DNA of 64,000 nt from Aulostomus chinensis (lineage: Eukaryota; Chordata; Actinopteri; Syngnathiformes; Aulostomidae): contig JBBMOA010000020.1 in assembly GCA_037954235.1 (NCBI GenBank), positions 13,527,677 to 13,591,676 on the forward strand, written 5' to 3'. Position numbers and translations under genes: made by a program. Each line of letters opens with the position of its first letter. The first letter of the stretch is position 1. This document shows, one piece after another, positions 1 to 11,986 of this stretch. The notes under the pieces are model-generated. The model searched no databases. It was not told the DNA's origin and was given only the letters and a program-made list of their open reading frames with translations.

Positions 1-88
1 TCCAGATGGATAGAAGGCTCCCAGGTCTCCCTGAGGCCCTTGTCCATAGCGGGGTGCTTCCCATTATGGGGCCGCAGGGGCTTCTCTG
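1..88 (-). CDS. possible internal exon of a secreted-protein gene (partial)
   Basis: Read on the minus strand, a pyrimidine-rich acceptor (tgttttccag) ends at 89 and is followed by an open frame that runs off the window edge. Entering in phase 1, as the donor of the signal-peptide exon at 9819-9747 requires, gives roughly 29 codons including KPLRPHNGKHPAMDKG and RETWEPSIHL. The acceptor is a NAG-NAG pair (exon from 88 or 85), so one residue may be optional. The phase match is the only link to the exon 9.7 kb away. A second frame is also open over this short length, so the exon is tentative. I do not recognise the family. Confidence 0.33.
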
Positions 89-1116
89 CTGGAAAACACA
101 TGAAGTCCTTATGAATTTAGGTTGTATAAAAAGTATTTACCCAATATAGAAAACACAAAAATTGCGTGACCTGACATTTTTCTGAAAAAGTTGATAGACT
201 GTAAACTTTCACCTTAATATCTGTTTGTTAAACAATTTCATTTCAATTAAAATTCACTTATAATTGAGATAGTCCAGGATGGTAGTAATAATATAATTAT
301 CAAGCAAAACAAAAACATATATAAGCTAAAAATGCATCAAATTATTGTGTATATGTACAAAGTCTTTTTAAAAAAGTTACTTTACCAGTAAGTTGGCCCC
401 TTACTTTAATGCCAATAATTCCCTATGTTTCAGTCTACACTTGGCATGTAAAGTAACTTTGGTCCTCATAAAGTATAAAATTACTGACAAGCAGCCAGAA
501 AAGTACAAACTAATTATATGGTTAGATAAATGTGGCTCATAGAGATAGATACACCAGGATCGAGTTGGATGCTAAAACTCATGACAACAATGTTCACTCT
601 CCCTCTTGGCTACTTTTGCTCAAAACAAAACAAAGAAAATAGCAACCACCAGTTCTCAAATGGAGAGAAACAGCCTCTTTTAATCGTCTTTGGGTTCGCA
701 TGCCTCTGCTATGCAATGTAGCGGTGAATGGACAATTATCCACCAGGCCAGCATAATAAACTGAAGCATATTATCACATCACTATAAATTCAACTTGTAT
801 AGCGTCTATAAAGCCCTAGAGATCAGTTTATATATATTTGAAATAATGAACAACTCCTTCAAATATTGAAAACACCTGACTTGAGTCATAAACCACAATA
901 GTGAGGTCATGCTAAAAGCTTGGTTGAAAATTAAATAGGCACTTAGGAGAAGCCTATTATGTAACAACAAAAGTACATCCCTGTAATCGATATATAGACG
1001 GCTCTTATTTCAGAACAACAGTTATTTGTCAGTCCACCACTTTGGCCCTGAGTGAAATGCCTCCGCAGCTTGTCCTCATGTTCCTACATCGTCAGGTTAA
1101 ATTGACTATATTTCTA

Positions 1117-1163
<47 letters not shown>

Positions 1164-1793
1164 TGCGCGCGCCATCGGCCTCATCCACCTCCTCTTGTAT
1201 AAAGGGAACTCTAAAAACTTTGGTCTCATATTGATGTAACTCCCTGGAAATTAATAGCCTGCCATCTAATCCTTAGATTAGGCAAGATACTGATTTACGA
1301 ATACGGACCCCCTCATCTGAGTGGAAATTAGCAGCTGGATGTGACGTAAATCAGCCAGTGGATCATTGTTAGAATTTATCACATAAAAGCCATTTGATAA
1401 CCTGTAGGAGTAGCAGGGACAGCCACGCCAGCAGCAGAGGGAAAAATAATCAAAACTGTAAATCAGTTACCACAAAAAAGTGCCATATTTTTAGGGTTTA
1501 AGGCAGAGTTAAGGTTGTTAGGTTCGCCTTCAACAATGTGTTAGCTAAGCTTAGCTTGGCAATTTGGAAAGTGTAAGTCCGTCATGGTGCTAATTAGCAA
1601 TAAAATGGCTTCAGAATGAATCCTAAATCCAGAAATAAGTTAGCATTGTTAGAGCACGATGTCCTTGTATCAAAGTCAGTGGGATTTTTTTTTAATGGGT
1701 GTTTGGCTAAATGTCTGAAATATGGTCAGCTGTTCACTCTCACATCAGATAAACTTGTGAAGTAGCTTAGCTGATAGCTAAGTAGACACGTAA
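89..1793. other. non-coding stretch at left edge (intron or intergenic)
   Basis: AT-rich DNA without a convincing exon. It holds a CA microsatellite with GC-alternating flanks near 1118-1173. If the minus-strand exons at 9819-9747 and 88-1 belong together, this is part of their intron. Short open frames at 530-721 and 1042-1239 have no protein-like features; the second is largely the microsatellite. Confidence 0.5.
1118..1173. repeat. (CA)n microsatellite with GCGC flanks
   Basis: About 18 CA units flanked on both sides by GCGC tracts give some 55 bases of nearly unbroken purine-pyrimidine alternation, a sequence type able to adopt Z-DNA. Confidence 0.9.
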
Positions 1794-3840
1794 TATATTA
1801 TACAAGAATATATTGTACAAGAATATTATACGCAAAGAATAAATGCTGTAAAGCAAGATGGTAAAGAGCTCTGGAAAACCCTTAACGAAATAATGGGGAG
1901 AAAAACAACTGGCGGGGCTTCTTTTGTTGAATCAGACGGCATATTTTTGACCAAACCATTGGATATAGCAAATTATTTTAATGATTTTTTTAAAAATAGG
2001 GTTAATGCACTAAGGCAGGATACGGGTGATACTGACTCTGATTTTCTAAAACTTATAAAAAATAATGTGATGCTAGACAAATGTTGCACTTTTCAGTTTA
2101 ATAGTGTGGATAAAGAAGAAGTAAGGAAGTTGTTGAAGTCCCTCCCTGACCACAGCTCAGTGGGTACTGACATGCTGGACAGTAAAGTACTTAGTCTGGC
2201 AGCTGACTATGTTTATGGTCCGATATGTCATATATTAAATGCATGCTTAATGAAAGGTGTTTTTCCCACGATCTGGAAAGAAGGTAAAATTATTCCCTTA
2301 CCCAAAGATGGCAGACAAGCACTCACTGGGAAGAACAGCAGACCTATCACTATTCTCCCAGTTCTGAGTAAACTGATGGAGAGAATAGTCCACTCACAAA
2401 TACAGGAATACTTTGACTGTAATGGTGTGAATACAGATTTCCAACGTGCTTACAGACATAACCACTCAACTTGTTCCGCCCTTACAGCAATGACAGATGA
2501 TTGGCTTAAAGAAATAGATAATTCTAAGATGACTGGTGCAGTATTACTCGATTTCAGTGCGGCATTCGATGTCATAGATCATAATCTACTCATCAGTAAA
2601 TTAGAATGCTATGGATTTAGTCCAACCGCCATCTATGAAGAGTTATCTCACAAGTAGGACGCAACGGGTTTATTACACTGGCAGTTGGTCTCACTCCAGG
2701 ATTTTGGATTGTGGGGTCCCGCAAGGGAGTTGTCTGGGACCACTCTTATATGCTATCTTCACAAATGATTTACCATCAGTTTTGTGTAAAGCGACTGTAC
2801 AAATGTATGCTGATGATTCCACATTGTATTATGCTGCAAAAACTGTCAGTGAACTGGACAATGTTTTGACAGCTGAGTTAAATATGGTTTTTGATTGGAT
2901 AAAACAAAATAAGATGGTACTGAATATCTCTAAAACCAAATCAATTATCTTGGGATCAAGTCATAAACTGTCATCTACACCAAAGATGAGTTTGAACTTG
3001 TCTGGGGAACCTATAGAACAGGTAGATAAAGTAAAATTATTGAGCACAATTATTGATAATCAGTTGTCATGGGCAGAGCACATTGATACCATAGTTAGGA
3101 AGATGGGTTGTGGTATTTCAATGGTGAGGAAATGTCTTTCTTATGTCCCTACAAATATTGTGGGACAGGTGGCTAAAGCGTTAATTTTATGTCACCTGGA
3201 TTATTGTGCACCTGTATGGTCCTCCGCATCTAAAGGGCAACTAAAGAAATTACAAACTGCCCAGAATAGAGCTGCCCGGTTGGTTTTACATTGTTCCATA
3301 AGAACAAACACTATCAGTATGCACCGTCAACTTTCCTGGTTAATGGTAGAGAACAGGTTGGCTTGCAATACAACAACATTTTTCAGAAACACTGTCTATT
3401 CTTTTCAACCTGTTTTCTTATATAACCAAATTGTCAGCTGTGATCAGGTTCATTCTTATGTGACAAGGTCAGCTAATGGTGGTCAGATGATGTTACCATG
3501 TCCAAAATCAAATGCCTTAAAGAGAACAGTTATTTATCGTGCCATCAGTTATTGGAATAATTGCCCATTGAATATACGTGAACTGAATAGTAAGGTATCT
3601 TTTAATTATCACTTGAGAATGCGCTATTCAAATTTGTGAGTAGTGAATTAACATATTTACTGTGTGAAAGTGAGAATAAATGTAATAGTTATGAATGTAA
3701 TAACTTATTTGATGTCTATAATAATGTCTGCAATGTTTAATTGTTAAGTGATTTTTGTTTTGTCTTGTGGACCCCAGGAAGACTAGCTTGTCCCACTTTG
3801 GTGACAGCTAATGGGAATCTTTTTAACAATAAACAATAAA
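1794..3840 (+). mobile_element. 5'-truncated non-LTR retrotransposon (LINE)
   Basis: A + strand LINE carries the reverse transcriptase region, a short 3' UTR and an AACAATAA-type repeated tail ending near 3840. The 3' UTR has the stretch gtcttgtggaccccaggaag followed by an agctaatgggaatc-like segment, which I associate with abundant teleost LINE tails. Coding sequence is open from about 1794 but begins inside the protein; the endonuclease part is missing, as expected from incomplete target-primed reverse transcription. I cannot resolve the clade from sequence alone: the Jockey/CR1/L2/Rex1 group fits. No convincing target-site duplication was found. Confidence 0.85.
1821..3639 (+). pseudogene. 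LINE reverse transcriptase, broken by one frameshift
   Basis: This is the reverse transcriptase of the LINE, which copies element RNA into DNA at a nicked target. The first frame (coding through 2657) carries the fingers motif NSRPITILPVLSKLMERIV and the catalytic palm block LLDFSAAFDVIDHN. The second frame (continuing from about 2630 to a stop at 3639) carries GVPQGSCLGPLLYAIFTNDL, the active-site YADD box and a thumb/connection block around HLDYCAPVWSS. The frame changes once between about 2620 and 2645, probably through a small deletion just before MKSYL. Everything else is open, so the copy is young or mildly decayed, but it cannot encode one continuous protein and lacks the endonuclease half. 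Confidence 0.85.
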
Positions 3841-5840
3841 CGTAGCTAAAGGAATCCAGAAAGCATGGTGGAAGCAGAATGAGGATGATGCTAGGTGTGG
3901 TGATGTTAAAATCATGCATTTGTTCATAGCATTACGTTGGCTTTGTACAATTGCATTTACGCTTCCAAATTAAATAAAGGGGTCTTCATTCCTGAAGATT
4001 ATAATGCTGAACAAAACGTCCAAACCTTTGTTTGGCACCACAGCACCAAATTATCCCCACAAGGTAAGAATCAGCAAATAGGTAACAATCACCTGCACGT
4101 AAGAATGTTAAACTACTAGCATTTTACTGAGCTCTTCCCCCATCTATTCCTTTACATTGATGGGATAAAATTTTCAAGCGTAAATGATAATGATTATATC
4201 ATAATGTATATAACAAACTATACACAGTGCTTGAACAAAGTAGTTCACAGTTTGCTGGTTCTTCATTTCTGTCACGTGTAATAATCAGTCTGATCAGCCT
4301 GTCTCATAAACAGCTGGTCCTCGTGACTGTCTGAGTCCTCCAAAGGTTAACAACTGCACTTTTGTTTTTAGCGTTGTCACAAAAACCACTTCATCAGTCT
4401 GGGTTCTCTCAGCGCGCAGGTGTGCGCCCAGCTGCATCTGAAATTTCACAATTAGAAATAACGGCCTCTCAGGACCAGTTTACACATCGTGACAGCTCCT
4501 TGGAGGGCGACAATGTAGAAGTTTTAGTATGTGCTGAAATTTTAAGTCTTGTTGATGGTTCGGCAGGTTATAGACAGCACCAGTCTGGCTTCAGGCCCTC
4601 AGATGCACTCAGCTCACATGAGGGACTGTTTTCCCAATTAGAAAAAACAAATTACAAACTCGCCTTCATTGCCACTAACTCAGAGTGGAATCAGTTCCAT
4701 CAGCTGTTCATGACACACTCAACAGACAGAAGTCTGAACACACACACTTCCAACCAGTTTCCATGAAGGCTGTGTGTTACATAGGAGAGCATCTTCCATC
4801 TGGCCAGACATCGTACTGTGATTTGGCCCCGCGAGGAAACGCAAATCAGACATTTCTAATTAAATCAAGACTCCTTCAAGCACTGCAGATGCACGTTTGC
4901 AATCCAAGAATAAATAGTTTGGGAAGCTATTATGTAATGTAAGTGCTTGAAACATCCTAATACTACAACGGGAGGTTTCAGGGCGTTACCATGGGAACAT
5001 AAAGCAAAACACTTTCTATGCTGTGAATGTGAAATGGAAAGACAGGCAGATAGATTATGATTGAGTGAGACAGTGGAAAGTATTAAGTGTGTGAAGAATG
5101 AGGGAGGGGCTGAAGGTCATTATGTCATCATAGCCTTTATCTAAACAATATGTTTGTGTTTGTGTGTGTACGTGAGAGTGAGACAGAGTGACCAAAAGAG
5201 AGAGAGAAAGTATGTGCATGCATGCAGGTCAGCCTAGAGGTCAAAGGGCACCTGTAAAAGTATTTTTAAAAACTCCACAGCATTCCATTTTTACAGGACC
5301 ACCTTCTCACCTGGCCAAAAAAAATCCCCCCTGACCCCCAAACCACCCCTAACTGTCTGTGGTCTGCTTGTACGCACTCGTTTGCTGGGACAAGAAGTGA
5401 GGGAAGACCACCCCCATGCAGCGATTTCCTCAAGAGAAAACTGAAGTTACATACATCTGTGGATGTTTAGATTGTAAAAAATCATTTTCTCTTCTTGGGT
5501 TGTGCAGCCATCAAGCTCTGGTCTCCTTGAGCTGCAGTTTCACATTTGGGATATGAATCATATTTTCATCAACTGACTTTTTGGTCCAATCAACAAAAAA
5601 AGAGGCACTTGTTTCCTCAAGCTGCAAACTTTTGGAACACAGCAGCACCATCAGACAATATTCTACTTTTCTCTAACTTTGTTGAAAACATAACCAGTGA
5701 TTATTTACTGCAGTTTTCCCTGTGATGCAATGTTTTATTACTTGAGTCTGAATTTTATCACTTGATGAAATCATTTTCCAACGGATGTACCTGCCCAGAG
5801 ACAGCTGACGAAATGTAGCTGGACATTACATCGGATTTAA

Positions 5841-5843
<3 letters not shown>

Positions 5844-5893
<50 letters not shown>
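5844..5893. repeat. (CA)n microsatellite
   Basis: About 25 uninterrupted CA units preceded by a short A run and followed by CAACA-type decay. Confidence 0.95.
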
Positions 5894-5895
<2 letters not shown>

Positions 5896-6404
5896 CACAA
5901 CACAAAAAAAACAAAACAAATGCATAAACACTCAATCTTTCTGCAGCTTCCACATTAAGATGAAGGTCGTAAAATATTTTAAAAACAGCAGGAAAAAGTC
6001 ACTCATTTATTCTGGGTAAGTCATTATCTTCCATAGAAACCGGAGGAATAGCTGCAGTGCCGACAGAGCAGCCAGGCAAGACACTGATTGTGCTTTCTAA
6101 TTATTCAAAATTACGTAACATAAACAAAATTCCATTCAGATCCTTTTTATTGGGCGGGTGGAAAAACAAATCATACGCAGATATCTGAATGTCTGGGTGA
6201 ATAAAAATCATTTTCACATCAAAAAGAAAGAAAAAATGCAAAATAGAAAAATTCGCATGTGATGTGATTCTAGGTGATGTCAAACTGAGCTCTACTTTGA
6301 TCCCAAGGAAATGCCTCTGCTCCTTTATGTCTGCTGTTTGACAAAGTTCGTATGTTGCCAGTGCTGGACTTTTTTTTTTTATAATGGCTAATTTCAATCA
6401 TTGT

Positions 6405-7185
6405 GACTGATATTGCAATCGTGATATAATGAGAGCAAGGAGCGCACAATGTTAGACTTTTCCCAATAATCGTTATGCCAATATTTGTATGATTGATTTT
6501 GCCAATATTTAACGATCTATTATCTGTATGAAAACAAGTTCATCTGATATATACATAATTGAAAATATGGAGTACTGTGAATGTTAAAAATAGGGTTTTT
6601 TAAATGTTTGTTATGACGTTTGTCCTAAATGACCGACAATGAGGAAAGACGAAGAGCAAAACTGGGCAGATAAAATAAGAACCACCAGCCAACAGAATAC
6701 TGCTTATCAAAAAACGGCCGATATATGCCAATGCTGACGATGTGCGGATATTACCATGCATCTCTAATAAGAGGGAAGTTAAAAAAAAAAAATTTTGACA
6801 CCCGATTAGCCCTTTAATTGATGTTGCATTTTAAAAATTGCTGCAAACCTCAATTTAATTGTGATTATAAGATAAAACCAACTTTATTCATCCTGGAAAT
6901 TCTGTTGCTAGAGCAGCACGGGGGAAAAAAAAGATAGAAAACTGGGCAAGGACTTGAATAAGATAAATAGACCGATAAATAAACAGGAAAAGTATATGCA
7001 CAACTGCCAGTGTAGTATCACACATGTATGGATGGCAGTATGGATGAAGTATTGCACAACAAAGCTCAGAGCTAAGATAAAAAGACTGACATAGTCAATA
7101 TATAACTTGCAGTGAACAGTGTAGTGCACGCTGAGGGAGGGGCTGACTGAGCGGTTGTTGCCCTGGAGTGTTACAATCAATCAAC
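6405..7185. repeat. degenerate interspersed repeats (teleost type)
   Basis: Two decayed pieces can be told apart. Around 6460-6770 are phrases of the 'gccgatatatgccaat ... catgcatctctaataag' kind. Around 6870-7185 are phrases of the 'aactttattcatcctggaaattc ... tgcagtgaacagtgtagtgca' kind. Both resemble high-copy fish repeats I remember in outline, but I cannot name them or fix their ends. Confidence 0.3.
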
Positions 7186-7847
7186 AGACTGTCAGAATAA
7201 CTTACTATTGATTGCTAAAATTTGGTTTATAGTGGAAGGTGAAAGAAAATATCTTTAATTTGATACAACACCCTGTTGTGTCTAGTTTGCATATTTGACT
7301 TTCACGACGTACACAAACACCAGCTAGCATCCAAGCGTCAGCAGCCACAAACGGACTTGAACCAAAAATCGTTCTAACGCGCTAATTGAGTTGGACAAGT
7401 CAGTTTATTTTACATCTTCCTGCAACAACATGTTGACATCATCGGTACTCTGACAGGTGTGTTCATGGTCCAGGTGGTACTTGTTTAACCTCCTGGAATG
7501 GCGCCTAGAGATGACATCATGACACTACACATGCCGTTGCTAGCAGCTCTGACAGGCAGTCAGGTCTCTGGTGTGCTGGGTTAACCTAAGTCAGGTGATC
7601 AAACATACCTCGTATTGTGGAAAATATTAGCATGTCTTCCTCAAGACAGGCTCCCAAAACCTTCCTGATTGTGCGAGATCAGTCATCCTGCAGAATTCCA
7701 TATTAAATTCCACTGGACTGCAAGGACATGATTCCCTCTTTCCTCTAACACTTGCTCCCAATTACTCTACTCTCCGACTTTCCAAGAACTGGTGGACTGG
7801 CTGAATGGAAGAAACTGACATTATTTATTATCTCAACACACACTGTC

Positions 7848-7880
7848 CTCTCTCTCTCTCTCTCTCTCGCTCTCTCTCTC
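7848..7880. repeat. (TC)n microsatellite
   Basis: Sixteen TC-type dinucleotides with one CG interruption. They create spurious Ser/Leu-rich and Arg/Glu-rich frames on the two strands. Confidence 0.9.
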
Positions 7881-8324
7881 TTCAATTTTCCCGCCGTGCT
7901 CACAAACTCCCATGAGCCTAATTTCATCCACTGGCTTGACAAATACGAGAGTGACAGGCCGATGACAGGTGACTGGAGAAAGTTAATGAGCATCGCTGGC
8001 TTCTCCCTCAACAGCTACTGTCAAAGCGCCTGAGAGGATTCCTGCGGTACCGCTCGCTGACCTGCGGCTCCGAGGTGTCAATATAAGTAGGTGAGTGAAT
8101 GTGGAGCCGGGTGTCGAGGAGAAATAGCACGAAACTGAAAACAACCAGGGGGAAAAACATGACAATTAGAAGGATAAAGCGATGACCTCACAGGCTAAAG
8201 TGCTTACAGTTGAAATGAAGTGACAAATGAGCGAAGAAAGTAAAAAAAAAAAAAATCGAACCGTAACGTGGCATTTAAGGGGACTCAAAAGGGTAGCACG
8301 AGCTTCATGCCACTTGAGATGCAA

Positions 8325-8770
8325 GGTAACAAAGTACAAATACTTTGTGCCTCTACTTATGTAGACTTTCAGGTATTTTTATGACAAATTTTTGCTTTAA
8401 TGCCCTACATTTTAATGCAAATAACTGTACTTTCTCCTCCTTACACTTAAAAAACAGGCTTGTTACATTCATTTTATGTTGGACAGAAAAAAAGAATTTA
8501 GTTGTTTTTGTGTTTCTTTAAAGGGGGGAGACTTTTTCATTCTCCACCACAGACGGTGGTAGCGCATGTAAACCTTAATTGACACTTGACGAAGGAGAGG
8601 ATGTCCGACAGGACGCCAGTAACATTTCTTTTACTTCTATTTGTATGCTTTGGAAAATCAATCAAGTACAGATCAGTCAAGCATAAAATGTCCAATACTT
8701 TGTAATTTGAATGTATTTCAGAACCAGTACTTTTAAATTTGTCTTTTTAAACAGTACTTCTAATTTCTAC
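8325..8770. repeat. degenerate 'aagtac/tactt' repeat
   Basis: Recurring phrases such as aaagtacaaatactttgt, caagtacagatcag and ccagtacttttaaa recall the widespread fish repeat built around 'acttaagtac'. No boundaries or coding remnant can be seen. Confidence 0.3.
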
Positions 8771-9039
8771 CCATCAATTTTCTTTTTCTTTATGTCACAC
8801 TAGAGTCTGCACTTCAACTCGATGAGTGCTTCTCTGGCTGCTTCTGCTGTTTATTTGAAGGTTGCAGGCTGATATCGCACAAAAAAAAAAAAAACTACTA
8901 AAATTTTAAAACATGCACTTCTGTTTTAATGTCTGTTTGCAACATCTGTTATTTTATCAGACTTTCTGACAGGTTCAGCGTTCTCTCAGTCTCTACATTG
9001 ATGAAATTGCCAGATCCCAGAGCCTGGGGGTTTGTGGTT

Positions 9040-9055
9040 GGGGGGGGGGGGGGGG
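9040..9055 (+). repeat. poly-G run (G16)
   Basis: Sixteen consecutive G on the + strand following a GT-rich lead. A second run of 13 G lies at 9508-9520. Both can form G-quadruplexes and are prone to sequencing error. Confidence 0.95.
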
Positions 9056-9507
9056 CAGATTTAGCCATGTTACCACATGAGATGTATTTCACACATTCTT
9101 GACTTGAAGCTGATGATATTGAAAGCATGAGGCGAAAGAACTCTGAACAGAAGAAGCAGAACACTTCTTCTCTCCTCCTCCTCCTCCTTTCTTCTTCTTC
9201 TCCTCCTAAAACAGGTCAATTATCTCTAGATTTACCATGATATCATTCAAACCTCAGGGTTTATTTTTCCCCATTTTGTTTTACTGTTCTATTTCATGAT
9301 GTGATCTGACACTTGCCATCGTGCTCTATAATGTTTTAGTCACCATCATCCAGGATGTGACTTCTGCTTCTGCTGCACAGCCCTGAATCATATTTTCCTC
9401 CCATAAAGTCGCAACTCTTAAACACTGTCCAAGTCTATATGAGTTGCAATTAGAAAACTATATTAACTCGAAATAAAAGCAATTCATCTACTTGGTTTTA
9501 ACTGGGA

Positions 9508-9520
9508 GGGGGGGGGGGGG
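9508..9520 (+). repeat. poly-G run (G13)
   Basis: Thirteen consecutive G on the + strand, 230 bases downstream of the start codon of the minus-strand signal-peptide exon. Confidence 0.95.
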
Positions 9521-9746
9521 TCTGCAGCACCTGGAGATTTGGAACTTTTCTGGAAAATATATACTTGTTTCTAAGTGGATTTGAGTTACTGCGGTTTAAT
9601 CAATAGAAAGTGCAACAACATGAGGCAAAACTTTTGTGACTCTTATTTGATTCATTACAAGCGCAAAGAAATGTAGTTTTAAACTAGTTAAGAGATCACT
9701 TCACGCCGTGCACCTGCTCATAAATAAGTAAAACACAACTTTTTAC

Positions 9747-9819
9747 CTGTCAATCCGCGTCCCGGTGCGCAAAACGTGACGAAGAGCGCCAAGAGCGTCC
9801 TGCTTGCGGCTAAAGCCAT
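9747..9819 (-). CDS. first coding exon of an unidentified secreted/membrane protein (signal peptide)
   Basis: On the minus strand, ATG at 9819 sits in a good Kozak context (A at -3, G at +4). It opens 24 codons with signal-peptide composition: MALAASRTLLALF, then a hydrophobic core, then VTFCAPGRGLT with a plausible cleavage region after the small residues. The frame ends at a clear donor, ACAG|GTAAAA, at 9747/9746, leaving a phase 1 intron. A phase 1 intron just after the signal peptide is common in extracellular proteins. An in-frame ATG at 9924 would add a Gly/Arg-rich leader and spoil the signal peptide, so 9819 is preferred. It is transcribed away from otof. The family is not recognised; the exon at 88-1 is the only candidate continuation in the window. 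Confidence 0.5.
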
Positions 9820-9970
9820 AGTAAGTGTGGCGCTTGTGCTGCAGAGCCACGCAGCAGCTGGACGCGGGGCTGGGACACGACCAGCCTTCTCCTCCCCTCC
9901 TCCTCCTCTTCCTCCTCCGACCAACCGACCGCACTACTACTGCTCCTGCTGCTGCTTTTCACCCTGAACT
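9820..9970 (-). promoter_or_regulatory. GC-rich 5' UTR/promoter-like block
   Basis: Directly upstream of the minus-strand signal-peptide ATG is a local GC-rich stretch with several CpGs and GGA/GAG triplet runs on the minus strand (about 9890-9960), in contrast with the AT-rich surroundings. It is consistent with a 5' UTR or proximal promoter. No TATA box is evident. Confidence 0.35.
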
Positions 9971-11124
9971 TGAATCTCTCCAACTGACTTTCTGCTTCAC
10001 GAATCTGAAATGTCTCCTTTTATCCGCCCCACGTGGTAGGTAAGAGATATGAAACAGATGTTTAAACTGAGCTCTTTTCTTTTTTCTTTTTTTTGGAAAT
10101 GTTGCTTTCAGAATGTTGCAACATCGGAAGAAAGACTTAGGCTAAAAATCTGTGTCACCATTTGTTAACTATCAAGTCCCAGGTCTGATCCCTGTCACGT
10201 CACTGCTCCAGGTGAGAGAGAGAGAGAGAGTGAGAGAGAGGCAGAACTCACAATTGCACTAATTTCACCACTGAAGTAATTAGACCACAAGATGGCGCTG
10301 TAGGTCATGTTTGAAATATCTCAAAGTAGGACAAATCTTAACCCACACACTCTCTAAACACTTTTGACACTTTCACAATGGCATGAAATACAACACATTT
10401 TGCACAATTTTTTCAAATTAAAAGCCTACCAACTTCAAGAGCAGGATGACTACCTTAACATGACCTTTAAAGGTTAGTTTGAGGATTGAATGCTCCCAAG
10501 CACTGAAAGACACAAATATCATGTTGAATGTGTACTTCTACAAACTCAATATCAAACATTTCTCTACTTGTACTTTTACAAGAGTGCATTTATATTATGT
10601 AATAAAGCAAGGTACTGTGTACTTCTGAGTTGTGGTGTTGAGTGATCTGCCCGTCTTATTGGGTATATAAATAAATGGTTAGAATATAAGAAACAGTACA
10701 GTAATATCAACACGAATACCTGTCTGACAGGGTAAAATCAAATTGAAACGCATTATTTCTTTAAATAAAAAAAGTTTCTGCAGTGATTGACACAAACCTC
10801 AGTTATGTGAAGGTGTTTTTACTTCAGACCAATACCTCCCCCTGTTGGCTAGAACCTTTACCCGCATTAGGAAAGAGACGGTTCCCGCTTATGAATGAGC
10901 AGTGCCGAGTGACGAGGAGGGAAGTTAGAAATAATAGCTCATCGCCAGTCGGTTCATGATAGATTGTACTGTATAATAACAACAAGATGCAACTGAGGCT
11001 TCTGCAGTACTTCTATCTGCAGGTGACTTCATCATATCCAGACTGTAAACTCATCAGCAATTCGAGTTGGAAGCTGAGAGAAGGGCTCATGTCCGCCCAG
11101 CACCTTGCATCAAAATGATATCAA

Positions 11125-11270
11125 CCTATTTATTAGGGCCTGAGCCTGAAGGTACTTCAGGCGAAGACCCTATTATGTTTGCTTGTTTATTTTCAAATTT
11201 TAAAAATGTTAAAACTGATGTTTTGATTTGTGCATTTTCCTCTTTATTTTTCATTTTTTTCCATTAATTA
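11125..11270 (+). repeat. degenerate 'gggcctgagc...gaagaccctatt' repeat
   Basis: The start ttagggcctgagcctgaagg, then gcgaagaccctattatg and a T-rich tail, resemble a common fish repeat that begins 'gggcccgagc'. Family and ends cannot be fixed by eye. Confidence 0.35.
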
Positions 11271-11952
11271 ATTTACCCCCTTGCCAACACCTAACTGACT
11301 CTAGAAGTACAGTATCACTTTATCGGGCAATCATCCAACTCACCACTGCAACTGTCCCCTCAGCGAATGATGCTTATTCGTATCATTTTTATAATCAGTG
11401 AGACGTCGCTAGTTCTCTGCTCTGCATTGGTTTGGTCACATTCAGTCAGCGTTATTTCCTTCCACCCACATTCTCAAAATCGAAGGCAGAGCGGGGCAGG
11501 TTTTTGTAGGGTTGGAGAGTAAAGACGGCATCGTGTCATTAAACAGGTCTGAGCCAGTGATGACTGAGCAGCTATGCTAGTTTCCCCAGCAGCAGTGAAT
11601 CTATCTGGAATGGAAGGTATTGGCCTGTGTGAGAGAGTCTGCTAATGTCCAATTCTGGTGCTCTGATTGTTAAAAGGGCAGCATTTCCACCGTCAGGAAT
11701 CAACAACATTCACTCTTCTATTATATGCACATCAGCTACTGAGACCGTCCTTGACCGCATGTCCAGAAATATTTCCAACAGTATTAGAAATATGACTTAA
11801 TTTGTTCATTAAGGTCCATATTAAATCATATTCAATTTCCATATAAATTGTTAAGTTTTTAAACTTTAAAACTTATCTAGAATCTGCCTCATATTATAAT
11901 GGGTTGTCCCTTGAACCAGGCTTCCTCCAGGCATCCTCCAAGGATGCGGTCA

Positions 11953-11984
<32 letters not shown>
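11953..11984. repeat. (CA)n microsatellite
   Basis: About 16 CA units. A shorter second CA cluster with ATG interruptions follows at about 12110-12195. Confidence 0.9.

Positions 11985-11986
<2 letters not shown>

Larger units (their letters stand above)
3841..9746. other. non-coding stretch left of the signal-peptide exon
   Basis: No exon is supported here. It holds a (CA)n tract, degenerate teleost repeats at 6405-7185 and 8325-8770, a (TC)n tract at 7848-7880 and two poly-G runs. A 134-codon open frame at 4362-4766 (+) resembles no family I know and has no splice or codon evidence. If the minus-strand exons at both ends are one gene, this is intron. Confidence 0.5.

Noticed and set aside
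4362..4766. 134-codon + strand open frame in the left intergenic region
   Set aside because: No recognised domain, no splice partners, no promoter or poly(A) context. Ser/Gln/His-rich composition is compatible with chance.
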